A stretch of DNA of 43,198 nucleotides from Aquificaceae bacterium (GTDB lineage: Bacteria; Aquificota; Aquificia; Aquificales; Aquificaceae), in NCBI GenBank assembly GCA_025056375.1, contig JANWWH010000007.1, positions 1 through 43,198 of the forward strand. The letters run 5' to 3'. A program made the position numbers and the translations under genes. The notes beneath the pieces were generated by a model. It saw only the letters and a list, made by a program, of their open reading frames with translations. It was not told the DNA's origin and searched no databases. The stretch's first letter is position 1, and every line of letters begins with the position of its first letter. Shown here piece after piece: positions 20,646-28,499 of the stretch.

Positions 20646-20984
20646 ATGGAAGCGAGGGCAATTCTTAGGTATGCGAAGGTTTCCCCAACGAAAGCAAGGC
20701 AAGTTCTCAGGGTAATACAGGGTATGAAGGCAGGTGATGCCCTCTATCAGCTTAGGTTCGTTCCTAAGAAGTCCGCCCGCATAGTGGAGGGGGTGCTTAG
20801 AAGTGCTCTTGCGAATGCGGAGAAAAAGGGCATGGACTTGGACAAGCTATACATAAAGAAGGCGGTTGCGGACGAAGGACCCATGTATAAGAAGTGGCTT
20901 CCAAGGGCTCATGGAAGGGCTACTATGCTTAGAAAAAGGACTTCCCATATAACCCTGGTGCTTCAAGAAAAGGAGGAAGAGTAA
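20646..20984 (+). CDS. rplV: 50S ribosomal protein L22
   Basis: L22 (112 residues) lines the exit tunnel and contacts macrolides. Motifs: [17 protein letters not shown] and the C-terminal hairpin ending [24 protein letters not shown] at 20646 is chosen because GAGGTG lies about 6 nt upstream; ATG at 20640 overlaps that SD, and an in-frame ATG at 20565 lies within rpsS. The stop is fused to rpsC (TAATG). Confidence 0.95.
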   Translation: MEARAILRYAKVSPTKARQVLRVIQGMKAGDALYQLRFVPKKSARIVEGVLRSALANAEKKGMDLDKLYIKKAVADEGPMYKKWLPRAHGRATMLRKRTSHITLVLQEKEEE

Positions 20985-21679
20985 TGGGTCAGAAGACACA
21001 CACTATCGGCTTCAGGCTTGGGGTCATAAAGGATTGGCATTCCAAGTGGTTTGCAGGCAAAAAAGACTACACCCAACTCCTGCACGAAGACCTTAGGATA
21101 AAGGAATACATAAAAAAAAGGTATGCCTCCGCCGGTATATCTCGAGTGGTAGTGGAAAGGATGGCAGATAAGGTGAAGGTGAGGGTGCTATCCTCAAGAC
21201 CTGGGATTATCATAGGGAGGAAGGGCGCGGAAGTAGAACAGCTCAAGAAAGACATAGAATACATAACCGGCGGTAAGGATGTGGTCATAACGGTGGATGA
21301 GGTGCGGGTGCCCGAGCTGGACGCTCAGCTGGTAGCGGAGGAGATAGCCCTTCAGATAGAGAGGAGGGTTTCTCATAGGAGAGCTATGAAGAGAGCTATA
21401 GATAATGCCTTCAAGGGTGGTGCAAAGGGTGTAAAGGTGCAGGTGAAAGGGCGGATAGGTGGTGCGGAGTTGGCGAGGGCGGAGTGGTTTTTAGTAGGTA
21501 GGATGCCCCTCCAGACCCTAAGAGCGGATATAGACTATGGTTATGCGGTTGCCCAGACCAAGTATGGTGTTCTGGGTATAAAGGTATGGATATACAGGGG
21601 CGATGTGCTTAAGGGGGGTAAGGAGGAGATAGTCAAGAAGATAGAGGAGGACCTTAAAAAGGCAGAGAAGGAGGTGTAA
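20984..21679 (+). CDS. rpsC: 30S ribosomal protein S3
   Basis: S3 (231 residues), part of the mRNA entry channel and helicase site. The KH domain carries [21 protein letters not shown], and the C-terminal domain has [31 protein letters not shown]. It follows rplV with a one-base overlap and precedes rplP by 3 nt. Confidence 0.97.
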   Translation: MGQKTHTIGFRLGVIKDWHSKWFAGKKDYTQLLHEDLRIKEYIKKRYASAGISRVVVERMADKVKVRVLSSRPGIIIGRKGAEVEQLKKDIEYITGGKDVVITVDEVRVPELDAQLVAEEIALQIERRVSHRRAMKRAIDNAFKGGAKGVKVQVKGRIGGAELARAEWFLVGRMPLQTLRADIDYGYAVAQTKYGVLGIKVWIYRGDVLKGGKEEIVKKIEEDLKKAEKEV

Positions 21680-21682
21680 GGT

Positions 21683-22108
21683 ATGTCTTTTCTTGCTCCT
21701 AAAAAGACCAAGTTTAGAAAGACTCAAAGAGGAACGCTGAAAGGTAAAGCCCAAAGGGGCAACAGGGTTTCCTTTGGCGAGTACGGCATACAAGCTCTTG
21801 AGTCCTGCTGGCTTACGCAGAGACAGATAGAGGCGGGAAGGGTAGCCCTCGTGCGTGCCCTGAGAAAGGGTGCAAAGGTTTGGATACAGGTCTTTCCAGA
21901 CAAGCCCTACACCAAAAAGCCCAATGAGGTGAGAATGGGTGGCGGAAAGGGTGACCCAGAAGGCTTCGTGGCGGTCGTAAGACCGGGAAGGATAATTTAC
22001 GAGTTTGCAGGCGTTCCTGAAGAAGTGGCAGAAGAAGCTCACAGGCTTGTGGATGCCAAGCTACCCATAAAGACAAGGCTTGTTAAGGCTGGAGGTGTTA
22101 AGGTATGA
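21683..22108 (+). CDS. rplP: 50S ribosomal protein L16
   Basis: L16 (141 residues), located near the A-site tRNA elbow. Characteristic motifs: [16 protein letters not shown] at the N-terminus, [23 protein letters not shown], and [23 protein letters not shown] is AAGGAGGTGTAAGG. It overlaps rpmC by 4 nt. Confidence 0.97.
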   Translation: MSFLAPKKTKFRKTQRGTLKGKAQRGNRVSFGEYGIQALESCWLTQRQIEAGRVALVRALRKGAKVWIQVFPDKPYTKKPNEVRMGGGKGDPEGFVAVVRPGRIIYEFAGVPEEVAEEAHRLVDAKLPIKTRLVKAGGVKV

Positions 22109-22305
22109 AGGCGAGGGAACTGAGAAAGCTCGGTCTTCAGGACCTGCTAAAGAAGGAAGAGGAGCTCAGAAGAGAGCTCTTCAGGCTCAGGATTAAGAAG
22201 AAGATAGAGGGACTGCCCAACCCTATGCAGGTCAGAAACACGAGAAGGGAGTTGGCGAGAGTCTTGACCCTCATAAAGGAGAAAAAATTTAGAGGTGAGG
22301 CATGA
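22105..22305 (+). CDS. rpmC: 50S ribosomal protein L29
   Basis: L29 (66 residues), a small two-helix protein at the tunnel exit beside L23. The sequence [20 protein letters not shown] and the [18 protein letters not shown] helix are typical. It overlaps both neighbours by 4 nt (ATGA). Confidence 0.95.
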   Translation: MKARELRKLGLQDLLKKEEELRRELFRLRIKKKIEGLPNPMQVRNTRRELARVLTLIKEKKFRGEA

Positions 22306-22592
22306 TGATAAAGCCCTGGCACTTAAAGAGGAAGGAACTGGTAGGTGTGGTAGTAAGCGACAAGATGGAAAAGACGGTGGTGGTCAAAGTGGACAGAAGA
22401 GAAGCCCATCCTTTGTATAAAAAACACATAATAAAGAGTAAAAAATACCACGCCCACGACCCAAACAACGAGTGCAGAGTAGGAGACCTGGTGGTCATAA
22501 GAGAAACAAGACCCTTATCAAAGACGAAAAGGTGGGTGGTGGTTAAGATACTTCAGAGGGCTAAGTCTCCAGAGGAGGCTCTGAAAGCATAA
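22302..22592 (+). CDS. rpsQ: 30S ribosomal protein S17
   Basis: S17 (96 residues), an OB-fold 16S rRNA binder. Motifs: [37 protein letters not shown] and [24 protein letters not shown] 22302 or 22305 could be used; the first overlaps the rpmC stop. The ribosomal cluster ends here: the usual rplN-rplX-rplE series does not follow, a break also known from Aquifex. Confidence 0.96.
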   Translation: MMIKPWHLKRKELVGVVVSDKMEKTVVVKVDRREAHPLYKKHIIKSKKYHAHDPNNECRVGDLVVIRETRPLSKTKRWVVVKILQRAKSPEEALKA

Positions 22593-22603
22593 GAGAAGGG
22601 GAA

Positions 22604-22612
22604 TGTTAAAAT
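22604..22612 (+). promoter_or_regulatory. Extended -10 promoter candidate for lptD
   Basis: TGT followed by TAAAAT ends 6 nt before the lptD ATG. No good -35 is seen and there is no SD in between, so the transcript would start at or next to the start codon. Confidence 0.5.
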
Positions 22613-22618
22613 ATCTTC

Positions 22619-24607
22619 ATGCTTCTTCTCCTTCAACTTTTTCTTTTCTTTTCTCTCTCCTTTTCCCTTGAGATATTCTCCAATAGTTTGGAAAGGCTCC
22701 CAGACGGAACCTACAGGGCGGAGGGTGATGTAGAGGTTTACCATCGGAGCTATTACATAAAGGCTAACTTCATGACCTACGACCCGAATAGGGAAACCCT
22801 TTATGCCTCTGGGGATGTTTACATAAGGTCTATAGATGGAAAGTTGGAAGTAAGGGGGAGCGAGGCTTTTCTGGACCTTGAGAGAGATGTGGGCTACTTT
22901 CTCGATGCGGAGGGTAGGTTTGAAAAGTTTAACTTTACCGCCAAAAGGGTGGACAGAGAAGGAGAAAGCTATTTAGTGGAAGAGGGCTCAATAACCACCT
23001 GCCCTCCCGATAGAAGAGAGATGAACCTCTGCTTCTTCAGGGCAAGCATATCCTCAAGGTATGTTTTTAGCCAGCATAACACCCTTAGGCTTTTTAACTT
23101 ACCCCTTTTCTACCTCCCTGTAACTTTTTTCCCCGTTGGTGAGCGAAGGTCCGGACTCCTTGCACCGATGATAGGTTCAAACACCTATAACAACCTCGTA
23201 TACCAACAACCCATATACTGGGCTATATCCACGGACAAGGATGCCACCCTTACCCTTGACTTTAGAGACAAACAGGCAAAGGGTTTCAATCTTGAATACC
23301 GCCAATCTATGAAAAAACCCCTTGACCTTGTAGCCACCCTATCCTTTTATAAAGAGGCTACATCACCGGGTAAGTGGTGGCTGGGTAGAGACCCAAACAC
23401 TTTTAGAGAAAACCGTTACAGGATAAAGGTGGACCTTGACCTTGGCAACCTAAAGGCAGGTCTTGACCTCTTATCAGACCCCTACTTTATGCAGGATGTT
23501 TACTTTACCACCAGAGAAAGAACCCTTCCTTACGCAAGCTCATACCTTAGTTATAAGAGGGAAGGAGAAGCCTTCCTCTTTACCCTTGACATGAGGAGGT
23601 TTTACGACACCACTTCACCGAACAACAGAAAAACCCTGCAGAGGCTGCCGGAGATAGGTTTTTACCTCAAGGAACATAGCCTCTTTAACTTTATGTATTT
23701 TAACTTAAGTGCCTCCTACACTAACTTTTACAGAGAAGAGGGATTAAGGGCTCATCGCCTGCTCTTCTTTCCCGAGCTCTCCGTTCCCAAAAGACTTCTT
23801 GGTCTAAACTTCCTATCCCGATTTAGGTTGGAAAACCTTCTCTACCTTGACCTTGAAAGTGGAAACTTTAAAGACAGGTCTCTGTTAGCCTCTTTTAGCT
23901 ACAGAGAGAGCTTACCTTACCCTTTCAATTTAGGGCGTGGTGGTCTCCATACGAAAAACATCCTTGAGCTATCCTACTCATACAGACCTAAGGGTTACAA
24001 CAATCCTCGCTTTGACAACCTTGACCAGATAAACAAGGAAAGCCTCCTGCGATATAGTTTGAGAAGTTACGGCTATTATAAGGAAAGGCTTCTCTATAGT
24101 CTCTTTATGGAAGGTGGTTACAACGGTCTTGGGAGGTTTTCCTATTTGGGGCAAGAGGTTAGAAGGAGTTTCCTGCCAATAAGAACGGTTTTTTGGTTAT
24201 ATCCCTTAGAGTGGTTAAGGCTCTACTCTGACAGCAATTACGACCCAGTTGGAGGAAGGTTTTTAAGGGCGGTCAGCGCTCTGAGCTTTGACCTTGGAAA
24301 CAACAGCTTGAGCCTGAGCAGGACTCTGGAAAGGAGATATTATGGAGGTAAATTAAACGACCAATACAGCCTCTCCGCCAACGCAAACTACAGGGCTATA
24401 AACCTCGCCCTAAACCTCGTAAGGGATAACCGGATAAGTAAGGACCTTCAAAGACAGCTGAGCTTGGACTACAGAGGTTCTTGCTGGAGCTTTGGGCTCT
24501 TACTCAGAGACCTTTACGACGGCACGAGACAAAGGTATATTAGGGAGGTCTTCCTCGCCTTCAACGTCTTTGACCTTCAGAGGTTCACAGTGCCTCTGAA
24601 GAGGTGA
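22619..24607 (+). CDS. lptD: LPS-assembly outer membrane protein LptD (OstA)
   Basis: A 662-residue outer membrane protein that inserts lipopolysaccharide into the outer leaflet. A signal peptide is clear (residues 1 to about 17). The LptA-like jellyroll follows (about 22-140: GDVEVYHRSYYIKAN...YASGDVYI), then the LptD barrel with its hallmark P-rich entry segment (LPLFYLPVTFFPVGERRSGLLAP, about 160-182). Cysteines C128 and C138 in the N-domain and C622 in YRGSCW near the C-terminus match the disulfide-forming pattern of LptD. The 3' end overlaps convergent rpe by 23 nt. The family is clear although it is shorter than the E. coli protein. Confidence 0.93.
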   Translation: MLLLLQLFLFFSLSFSLEIFSNSLERLPDGTYRAEGDVEVYHRSYYIKANFMTYDPNRETLYASGDVYIRSIDGKLEVRGSEAFLDLERDVGYFLDAEGRFEKFNFTAKRVDREGESYLVEEGSITTCPPDRREMNLCFFRASISSRYVFSQHNTLRLFNLPLFYLPVTFFPVGERRSGLLAPMIGSNTYNNLVYQQPIYWAISTDKDATLTLDFRDKQAKGFNLEYRQSMKKPLDLVATLSFYKEATSPGKWWLGRDPNTFRENRYRIKVDLDLGNLKAGLDLLSDPYFMQDVYFTTRERTLPYASSYLSYKREGEAFLFTLDMRRFYDTTSPNNRKTLQRLPEIGFYLKEHSLFNFMYFNLSASYTNFYREEGLRAHRLLFFPELSVPKRLLGLNFLSRFRLENLLYLDLESGNFKDRSLLASFSYRESLPYPFNLGRGGLHTKNILELSYSYRPKGYNNPRFDNLDQINKESLLRYSLRSYGYYKERLLYSLFMEGGYNGLGRFSYLGQEVRRSFLPIRTVFWLYPLEWLRLYSDSNYDPVGGRFLRAVSALSFDLGNNSLSLSRTLERRYYGGKLNDQYSLSANANYRAINLALNLVRDNRISKDLQRQLSLDYRGSCWSFGLLLRDLYDGTRQRYIREVFLAFNVFDLQRFTVPLKR

Positions 24608-25253
24608 CTAAAGCTTTAAGCTTTCTTGTTTGAGCCCTTATATCCTCCGCACCAAAGATGCCTGAACCCACCACGAGTATATCCGCGCCCGCCTTAGCCA
24701 CTTCCACTATGTTCTCCTCCTTTATACCCCCGTCTACCTCCAGCAGTATACCGGGGTTTAGGAGCTCTATCATAGACCTGAGCTTTCTGAGCCTCTGAAG
24801 GGACCTCTCTATAAACCTCTGCCCCCCAAAGCCCGGGTTCACAGACATAAGGAGGACAAAATCCACATGGTAAAGAGCTTCCTCGAGGGCGGAGAGAGGA
24901 GTGCCAGGGTTTATGACCACGCCCGCCTTAGCACCGAGACCCTTTATGAGCTCAAGGGTTCTGTGGAGGTGGGGCGTGTTTTCCACGTGAACGCTCACCA
25001 TGTCCGCACCCGCCTTTACGAAGTCGGGTATGTATCTCTCTGGGTTCTCTATCATAAGGTGGGCATCTAAGGGTAGTGGGCAGTGTTTTTTTATGCTTTC
25101 CAAAAGGTGGGGTCCGAAGGTTATGTTTGGCACGAAGTGCCCGTCCATCACATCAAAGTGTATAAGGTCCGCACCCCCTTCCACGCAGGCGCTTATCTGC
25201 TCACCAAGGGACCAGAAGTCCGCAGAGAGGATGGAGGGTGCCAATTTTTTCAT
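24585..25253 (-). CDS. rpe: Ribulose-phosphate 3-epimerase
   Basis: A 222-residue TIM barrel that interconverts ribulose-5-P and xylulose-5-P in the pentose phosphate pathway. Motifs: LAPSILSADF (4-13), HFDVMDGHFVPN with metal-binding His and Asp, DAHLMIENPERY, SVNPGFGGQRF and VDGGI near the C-terminus. It starts inside the hom stop (4-nt overlap) as the last gene of the minus-strand operon and ends convergently inside lptD. Confidence 0.96.
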   Translation of the reverse strand: MKKLAPSILSADFWSLGEQISACVEGGADLIHFDVMDGHFVPNITFGPHLLESIKKHCPLPLDAHLMIENPERYIPDFVKAGADMVSVHVENTPHLHRTLELIKGLGAKAGVVINPGTPLSALEEALYHVDFVLLMSVNPGFGGQRFIERSLQRLRKLRSMIELLNPGILLEVDGGIKEENIVEVAKAGADILVVGSGIFGAEDIRAQTRKLKALVTSSEAL

Positions 25254-26554
25254 TCCGCTTCCTCCTCAACTCGTATGAGAACGGGTTCTCCTGTAACCAC
25301 GGGCAAACCCTTTATCTTCTCAAGGGCACTGCGCATGCTCCTCTCGTAAGCCTTATGCGTAAGTATAACCAGGGGCACGATAGGTTCACCCTCTCTCCCT
25401 GCCAGCTTGCAGACCTTCTCCTTTTGCAAGACGCTGGCTATGCTTATGTGGTGGTCCGCAAGCACTCTGGATATGCTTGCAAGAACGCCGGGTCTATCTG
25501 GCACGTCAAACCTCAGGTAATACCTGCTGTAGAAGTTGTCGCTCAGGCGGTAGCTCTTGTCCTCCCAGTCTATCCTCCGCTTGCAGGGTAGGGGGTAGGC
25601 TATGCGTCCTGCTATGTCCACTATGTCTGAGACCACCGCGGAGGCGGTAGGATGCGCACCTGCACCCCTTCCGTAGAACATGGTTTTACCCACAAAGTCC
25701 CCCTCAACCAGTATGGCGTTGAACACGTCTGAGACTTTCGCGAGGGGGTCTTCCTCTGGTAGGAAGGTAGGATGCACCCTAACCTCCAGCTCCTCTTCTC
25801 TCCTCTTGGCTATGGCAAGGAGTTTAAGGGTGTAACCCAGCTCTTTACCCAGCTCCACATCAAGAAGGTCCACATGCCTTATACCTTCCACATAAACCCC
25901 GTGAAAAGGAAAGAAGCCTCCAAAGGCTAAGAAAGAGAGGATGGCTATCTTGTGGGCGCTGTCCCAGCCGTCTATGTCGAGGCTCGGGTCTGCCTCCGCA
26001 TAACCTCTTTCCTGAGCCTCCTCCAGAGCTCTTTCAAACTTCACGCCTTCCTTTAGCATACGCGTCAGTATATAGTTAGTTGTGCCGTTCAGAATGCCAT
26101 AAACAGTCTTTATGTGGTTACCCACCAAAGACTCTCTCACCGCCTTTATAATGGGTATACCGCCGCCCACAGAGGCTTCAAAACCGAGACAGAGACCTCT
26201 TTCCTGAGCCTTCAGGAAGATCTCTCTGCCTTCCTCCGCCAGAAGGTGTTTGTTTGCGGTAACCACATGCCTGTTTCTCTGAAGAGCCTCCTCTATAAGT
26301 TTTTTTGCAAACTCCTTTCCACCTATTAGCTCCACCACTATATGAGAGCTTTCTATAACCTCTCTGTAGTCGGTGGTTCTCAGATGATGGGGCACTTCGA
26401 AGGCTCTGGGTCTTTGCCAGTCTTTATCCGCTACCTTTGAAAGCGTGAGCTCTACACCCGTCCTTTTTCTTATGGTTTCTCCGTTTTTCAGGAGCAGTTC
26501 CACGAGACCTGTCCCCACTACGCCACATCCTACTATGCCCACGTTTATCTTCAA
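25250..26554 (-). CDS. hom: Homoserine dehydrogenase
   Basis: A 434-residue enzyme reducing aspartate semialdehyde to homoserine, the branch point to threonine and methionine. The N-terminal Rossmann motif is VGIVGCGVVGTGLVE (5-19); the catalytic region has TANKHLLAEEG, GGGIPIIKAV, GILNGTTNYIL and YAEADPSLDIDGWDSAHK. A C-terminal ACT domain (about 348-430, starting RYYLRFDVPDRPGVLASIS) points to threonine feedback control. It overlaps rpe and the upstream protease gene by 4 nt each, so the three are one operon. Confidence 0.97.
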   Translation of the reverse strand: MKINVGIVGCGVVGTGLVELLLKNGETIRKRTGVELTLSKVADKDWQRPRAFEVPHHLRTTDYREVIESSHIVVELIGGKEFAKKLIEEALQRNRHVVTANKHLLAEEGREIFLKAQERGLCLGFEASVGGGIPIIKAVRESLVGNHIKTVYGILNGTTNYILTRMLKEGVKFERALEEAQERGYAEADPSLDIDGWDSAHKIAILSFLAFGGFFPFHGVYVEGIRHVDLLDVELGKELGYTLKLLAIAKRREEELEVRVHPTFLPEEDPLAKVSDVFNAILVEGDFVGKTMFYGRGAGAHPTASAVVSDIVDIAGRIAYPLPCKRRIDWEDKSYRLSDNFYSRYYLRFDVPDRPGVLASISRVLADHHISIASVLQKEKVCKLAGREGEPIVPLVILTHKAYERSMRSALEKIKGLPVVTGEPVLIRVEEEAE

Positions 26555-27417
26555 CCTTTACCTCCTTGGTTCGTCTTGTAGGGCACGGGTATGTATTGCA
26601 CGGAGGGTAATTGAGAACCCATGGGCTGAGGAAAGAGTTCCATGAGCAGGTAAACCTCCTCGGGCACCTCTGTGTTTACTTTAAGCCCCAGGCTCTTTAG
26701 GTATTCCACCGTGAGAGGATAGTCGTGTGTGTATTTTCCAGTTGCGAGCTCCTCCGCTATGTATCTTGCCTTTTCCTCTTCCATCTGGTTTTGGGTCAGG
26801 AGCCACAGGAGGTAGGACTTCATCTGTTCTATAGCCTTTTGAGCTACATCCGCGAGGATTAGGGTCTGGTCTTCCACATCCTTTAATTCTTTCTTCTCCA
26901 GCACCTTAAGTATGGAAACTGCGGGCATCTGACCTATCTGGGGGTCAACTGGTCCAAGAACTGCGTTGGGGTCCATCACTATCTCGTCGGAGGCCAGAGC
27001 GAGGAGGCTTCCACCAGACATGGCATAGTGAGGCACTATAACCCTTACCGGCCCCTTGTGCCTTACGAGAGCGTTGGCAATCTGGGTTGCCGCAAGGGCA
27101 AGACCCCCTGGTGTATGCACGATAAGGTCTATGGGCATGTCTGGGGGCGTCATCCTTATAGCTCTTAACACCTGCTCCGAATCCTCTATGTTTATGTATC
27201 TGAAGATGGGGATGCCAAAAAAGCCTAAGCTCTCCTGCCTGTGTATGAGGGTTATTAGCCTGCTACCTCTCTTGTTTTCCAGCTGTCTTATTATAGACTC
27301 TCTGGCTTTTGCCAGCACATACCTTCTCCAGAGTGGGACCAAGATAAAGAAAAGAAGGATAAAGAGCCACAGAAAGTTTATAAGCCCAAGAAAGGGACCG
27401 TAGGCGGGCTGTTCCAT
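26551..27417 (-). CDS. Membrane-anchored ClpP/crotonase-fold serine protease (SDH/SppA-like)
   Basis: A 288-residue protein with one N-terminal membrane span (about 12-30) and a cytoplasmic ClpP-like domain. HTPGG (101-105) forms the oxyanion region and PHYAMSGGSLLALASDEIVMDP (129-150) holds the presumed nucleophile S134. This matches the serine dehydrogenase proteinase family, distant relatives of SppA; the substrate is unknown. ATG at 27417 is chosen because translation from it begins just before the membrane span and a -10 box lies upstream; an ATG at 27480 would place the promoter inside the gene. It is the first gene of the operon with hom and rpe. Confidence 0.82.
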   Translation of the reverse strand: MEQPAYGPFLGLINFLWLFILLFFILVPLWRRYVLAKARESIIRQLENKRGSRLITLIHRQESLGFFGIPIFRYINIEDSEQVLRAIRMTPPDMPIDLIVHTPGGLALAATQIANALVRHKGPVRVIVPHYAMSGGSLLALASDEIVMDPNAVLGPVDPQIGQMPAVSILKVLEKKELKDVEDQTLILADVAQKAIEQMKSYLLWLLTQNQMEEEKARYIAEELATGKYTHDYPLTVEYLKSLGLKVNTEVPEEVYLLMELFPQPMGSQLPSVQYIPVPYKTNQGGKG

Positions 27418-27426
27418 GGAGTTTAA

Positions 27427-27435
27427 ATTATAGCA
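27427..27435 (-). promoter_or_regulatory. Extended -10 promoter for the protease-hom-rpe operon
   Basis: On the minus strand TGC-TATAAT (hexamer at 27432-27427) ends 9 nt before the ATG at 27417. No clear -35 and no SD are present, so the leader would be only a few bases or absent. Confidence 0.6.
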
Positions 27436-27468
27436 CACAAGGACAGTGCTTACGAGGCTGGGGTGGTT

Positions 27469-27474
27469 TAGAAT
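27469..27474 (+). promoter_or_regulatory. -10 candidate for alr
   Basis: TAGAAT ends 8 nt before the alr ATG in the 65-bp divergent region. No SD lies between and the -35 is poor, so the evidence is mainly the position, which matches that of other first genes nearby. Confidence 0.35.
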
Positions 27475-27482
27475 AATCAACC

Positions 27483-28499
27483 ATGCCCAGGGCTATTCTT
27501 TACATAGATAGAGAAAAACTTATTGAGAACGCAAGAAAACTCTACCAGTTTACCGGAAAACCTCTCATAGCGGTAGTTAAGGCGGACGCTTACGGCGTAG
27601 GAGCACCTCAAGTAACTCCAATCCTTGAGGAGTTAGAAGAGGTCTCAGCCCTTGCGGTTGCCTGTGTGGAGGAGGGTATCGAGCTAAGGAAGGTAGGTAT
27701 AAAGAAAAAGATACTCGTGCTGGGTGGTGTTCTTAAGGGTGAAGAAAAGGCTTTTGTGGAGTATTCGCTCACCCCCGTGGTTTCTCATAGAGAGCACCTA
27801 AAGGCTCTGGAGGGTATAGATGTTCCTATACAGGTAAAGTATGATACGGGCATGGGAAGGCTGGGTTTTTTAGAAGAGTTCATACAGGACCAGCGGGTGG
27901 AGGGCGTTCTTAGCCATCTTTCAAGCCCGCTGGATGAGGATTTTTCTCTCCTTCAGATAAGGAGGTTTGAATATCTGGTGAAAAATCATGGAAGGCTTCC
28001 TTACATACACATAGAAAGCTCTGCAGGCATCCTCTACCGTGTGCCCTACACCACCCATATAAGGGTTGGTCTCGCCCTTTACGGTGAAAAACCCTTCCAG
28101 AACTATCCTATCCCCCTTAGGAAGGTTCTCCGCCTCAAGGCAAGGATAATATCCGTTAAAACCCTTCCTGCACACTTTCCCGTTTCTTACTCAAGAACCT
28201 ACATAACGGATAAGCCTACGAGGGTGGGTGTGGTTGCCTTCGGGTATGCGGATGGGCTAATGAAAAGCCTCTCTAACAAGGCAAGGCTTTACTATAGGGG
28301 GAAACCCCTCAGGGTTCTCGGCAACATAACCATGGACATGACCATGGTGGACCTGACGGGTGTGGAGGCTAACGTAGGGGACTGGGTTGAGGTGGTTGGA
28401 GAACATCAGAGTTTTACTGACCTTGCAAAGCTTGCAGGAACCATACCTTACGAGCTTATGACCAACTTGTCAAAGAGGGTTTACAGGCATGTGGTTTAA
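27483..28499 (+). CDS. alr: Alanine racemase
   Basis: A PLP enzyme that makes D-alanine for peptidoglycan. It has 338 residues, at the short end of the family. The PLP lysine is K33 in AVVKADAYGVG; the catalytic tyrosine of the second domain is Y236 in PVSYSRTYIT, followed by GVVAFGYADGL and NITMDMTMVDLT. It is divergent from the protease operon and overlaps the downstream M48 gene by 11 nt. The start at 27483 gives the normal N-terminus; no SD is visible. Confidence 0.94.
   Translation: MPRAILYIDREKLIENARKLYQFTGKPLIAVVKADAYGVGAPQVTPILEELEEVSALAVACVEEGIELRKVGIKKKILVLGGVLKGEEKAFVEYSLTPVVSHREHLKALEGIDVPIQVKYDTGMGRLGFLEEFIQDQRVEGVLSHLSSPLDEDFSLLQIRRFEYLVKNHGRLPYIHIESSAGILYRVPYTTHIRVGLALYGEKPFQNYPIPLRKVLRLKARIISVKTLPAHFPVSYSRTYITDKPTRVGVVAFGYADGLMKSLSNKARLYYRGKPLRVLGNITMDMTMVDLTGVEANVGDWVEVVGEHQSFTDLAKLAGTIPYELMTNLSKRVYRHVV

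Noticed and set aside
27418-27480. Longer N-terminus for the membrane protease (ATG at 27480)
   Set aside because: It would contain the TGC-TATAAT promoter and nearly abut the divergent alr start; the added residues do not look like a membrane or signal segment.
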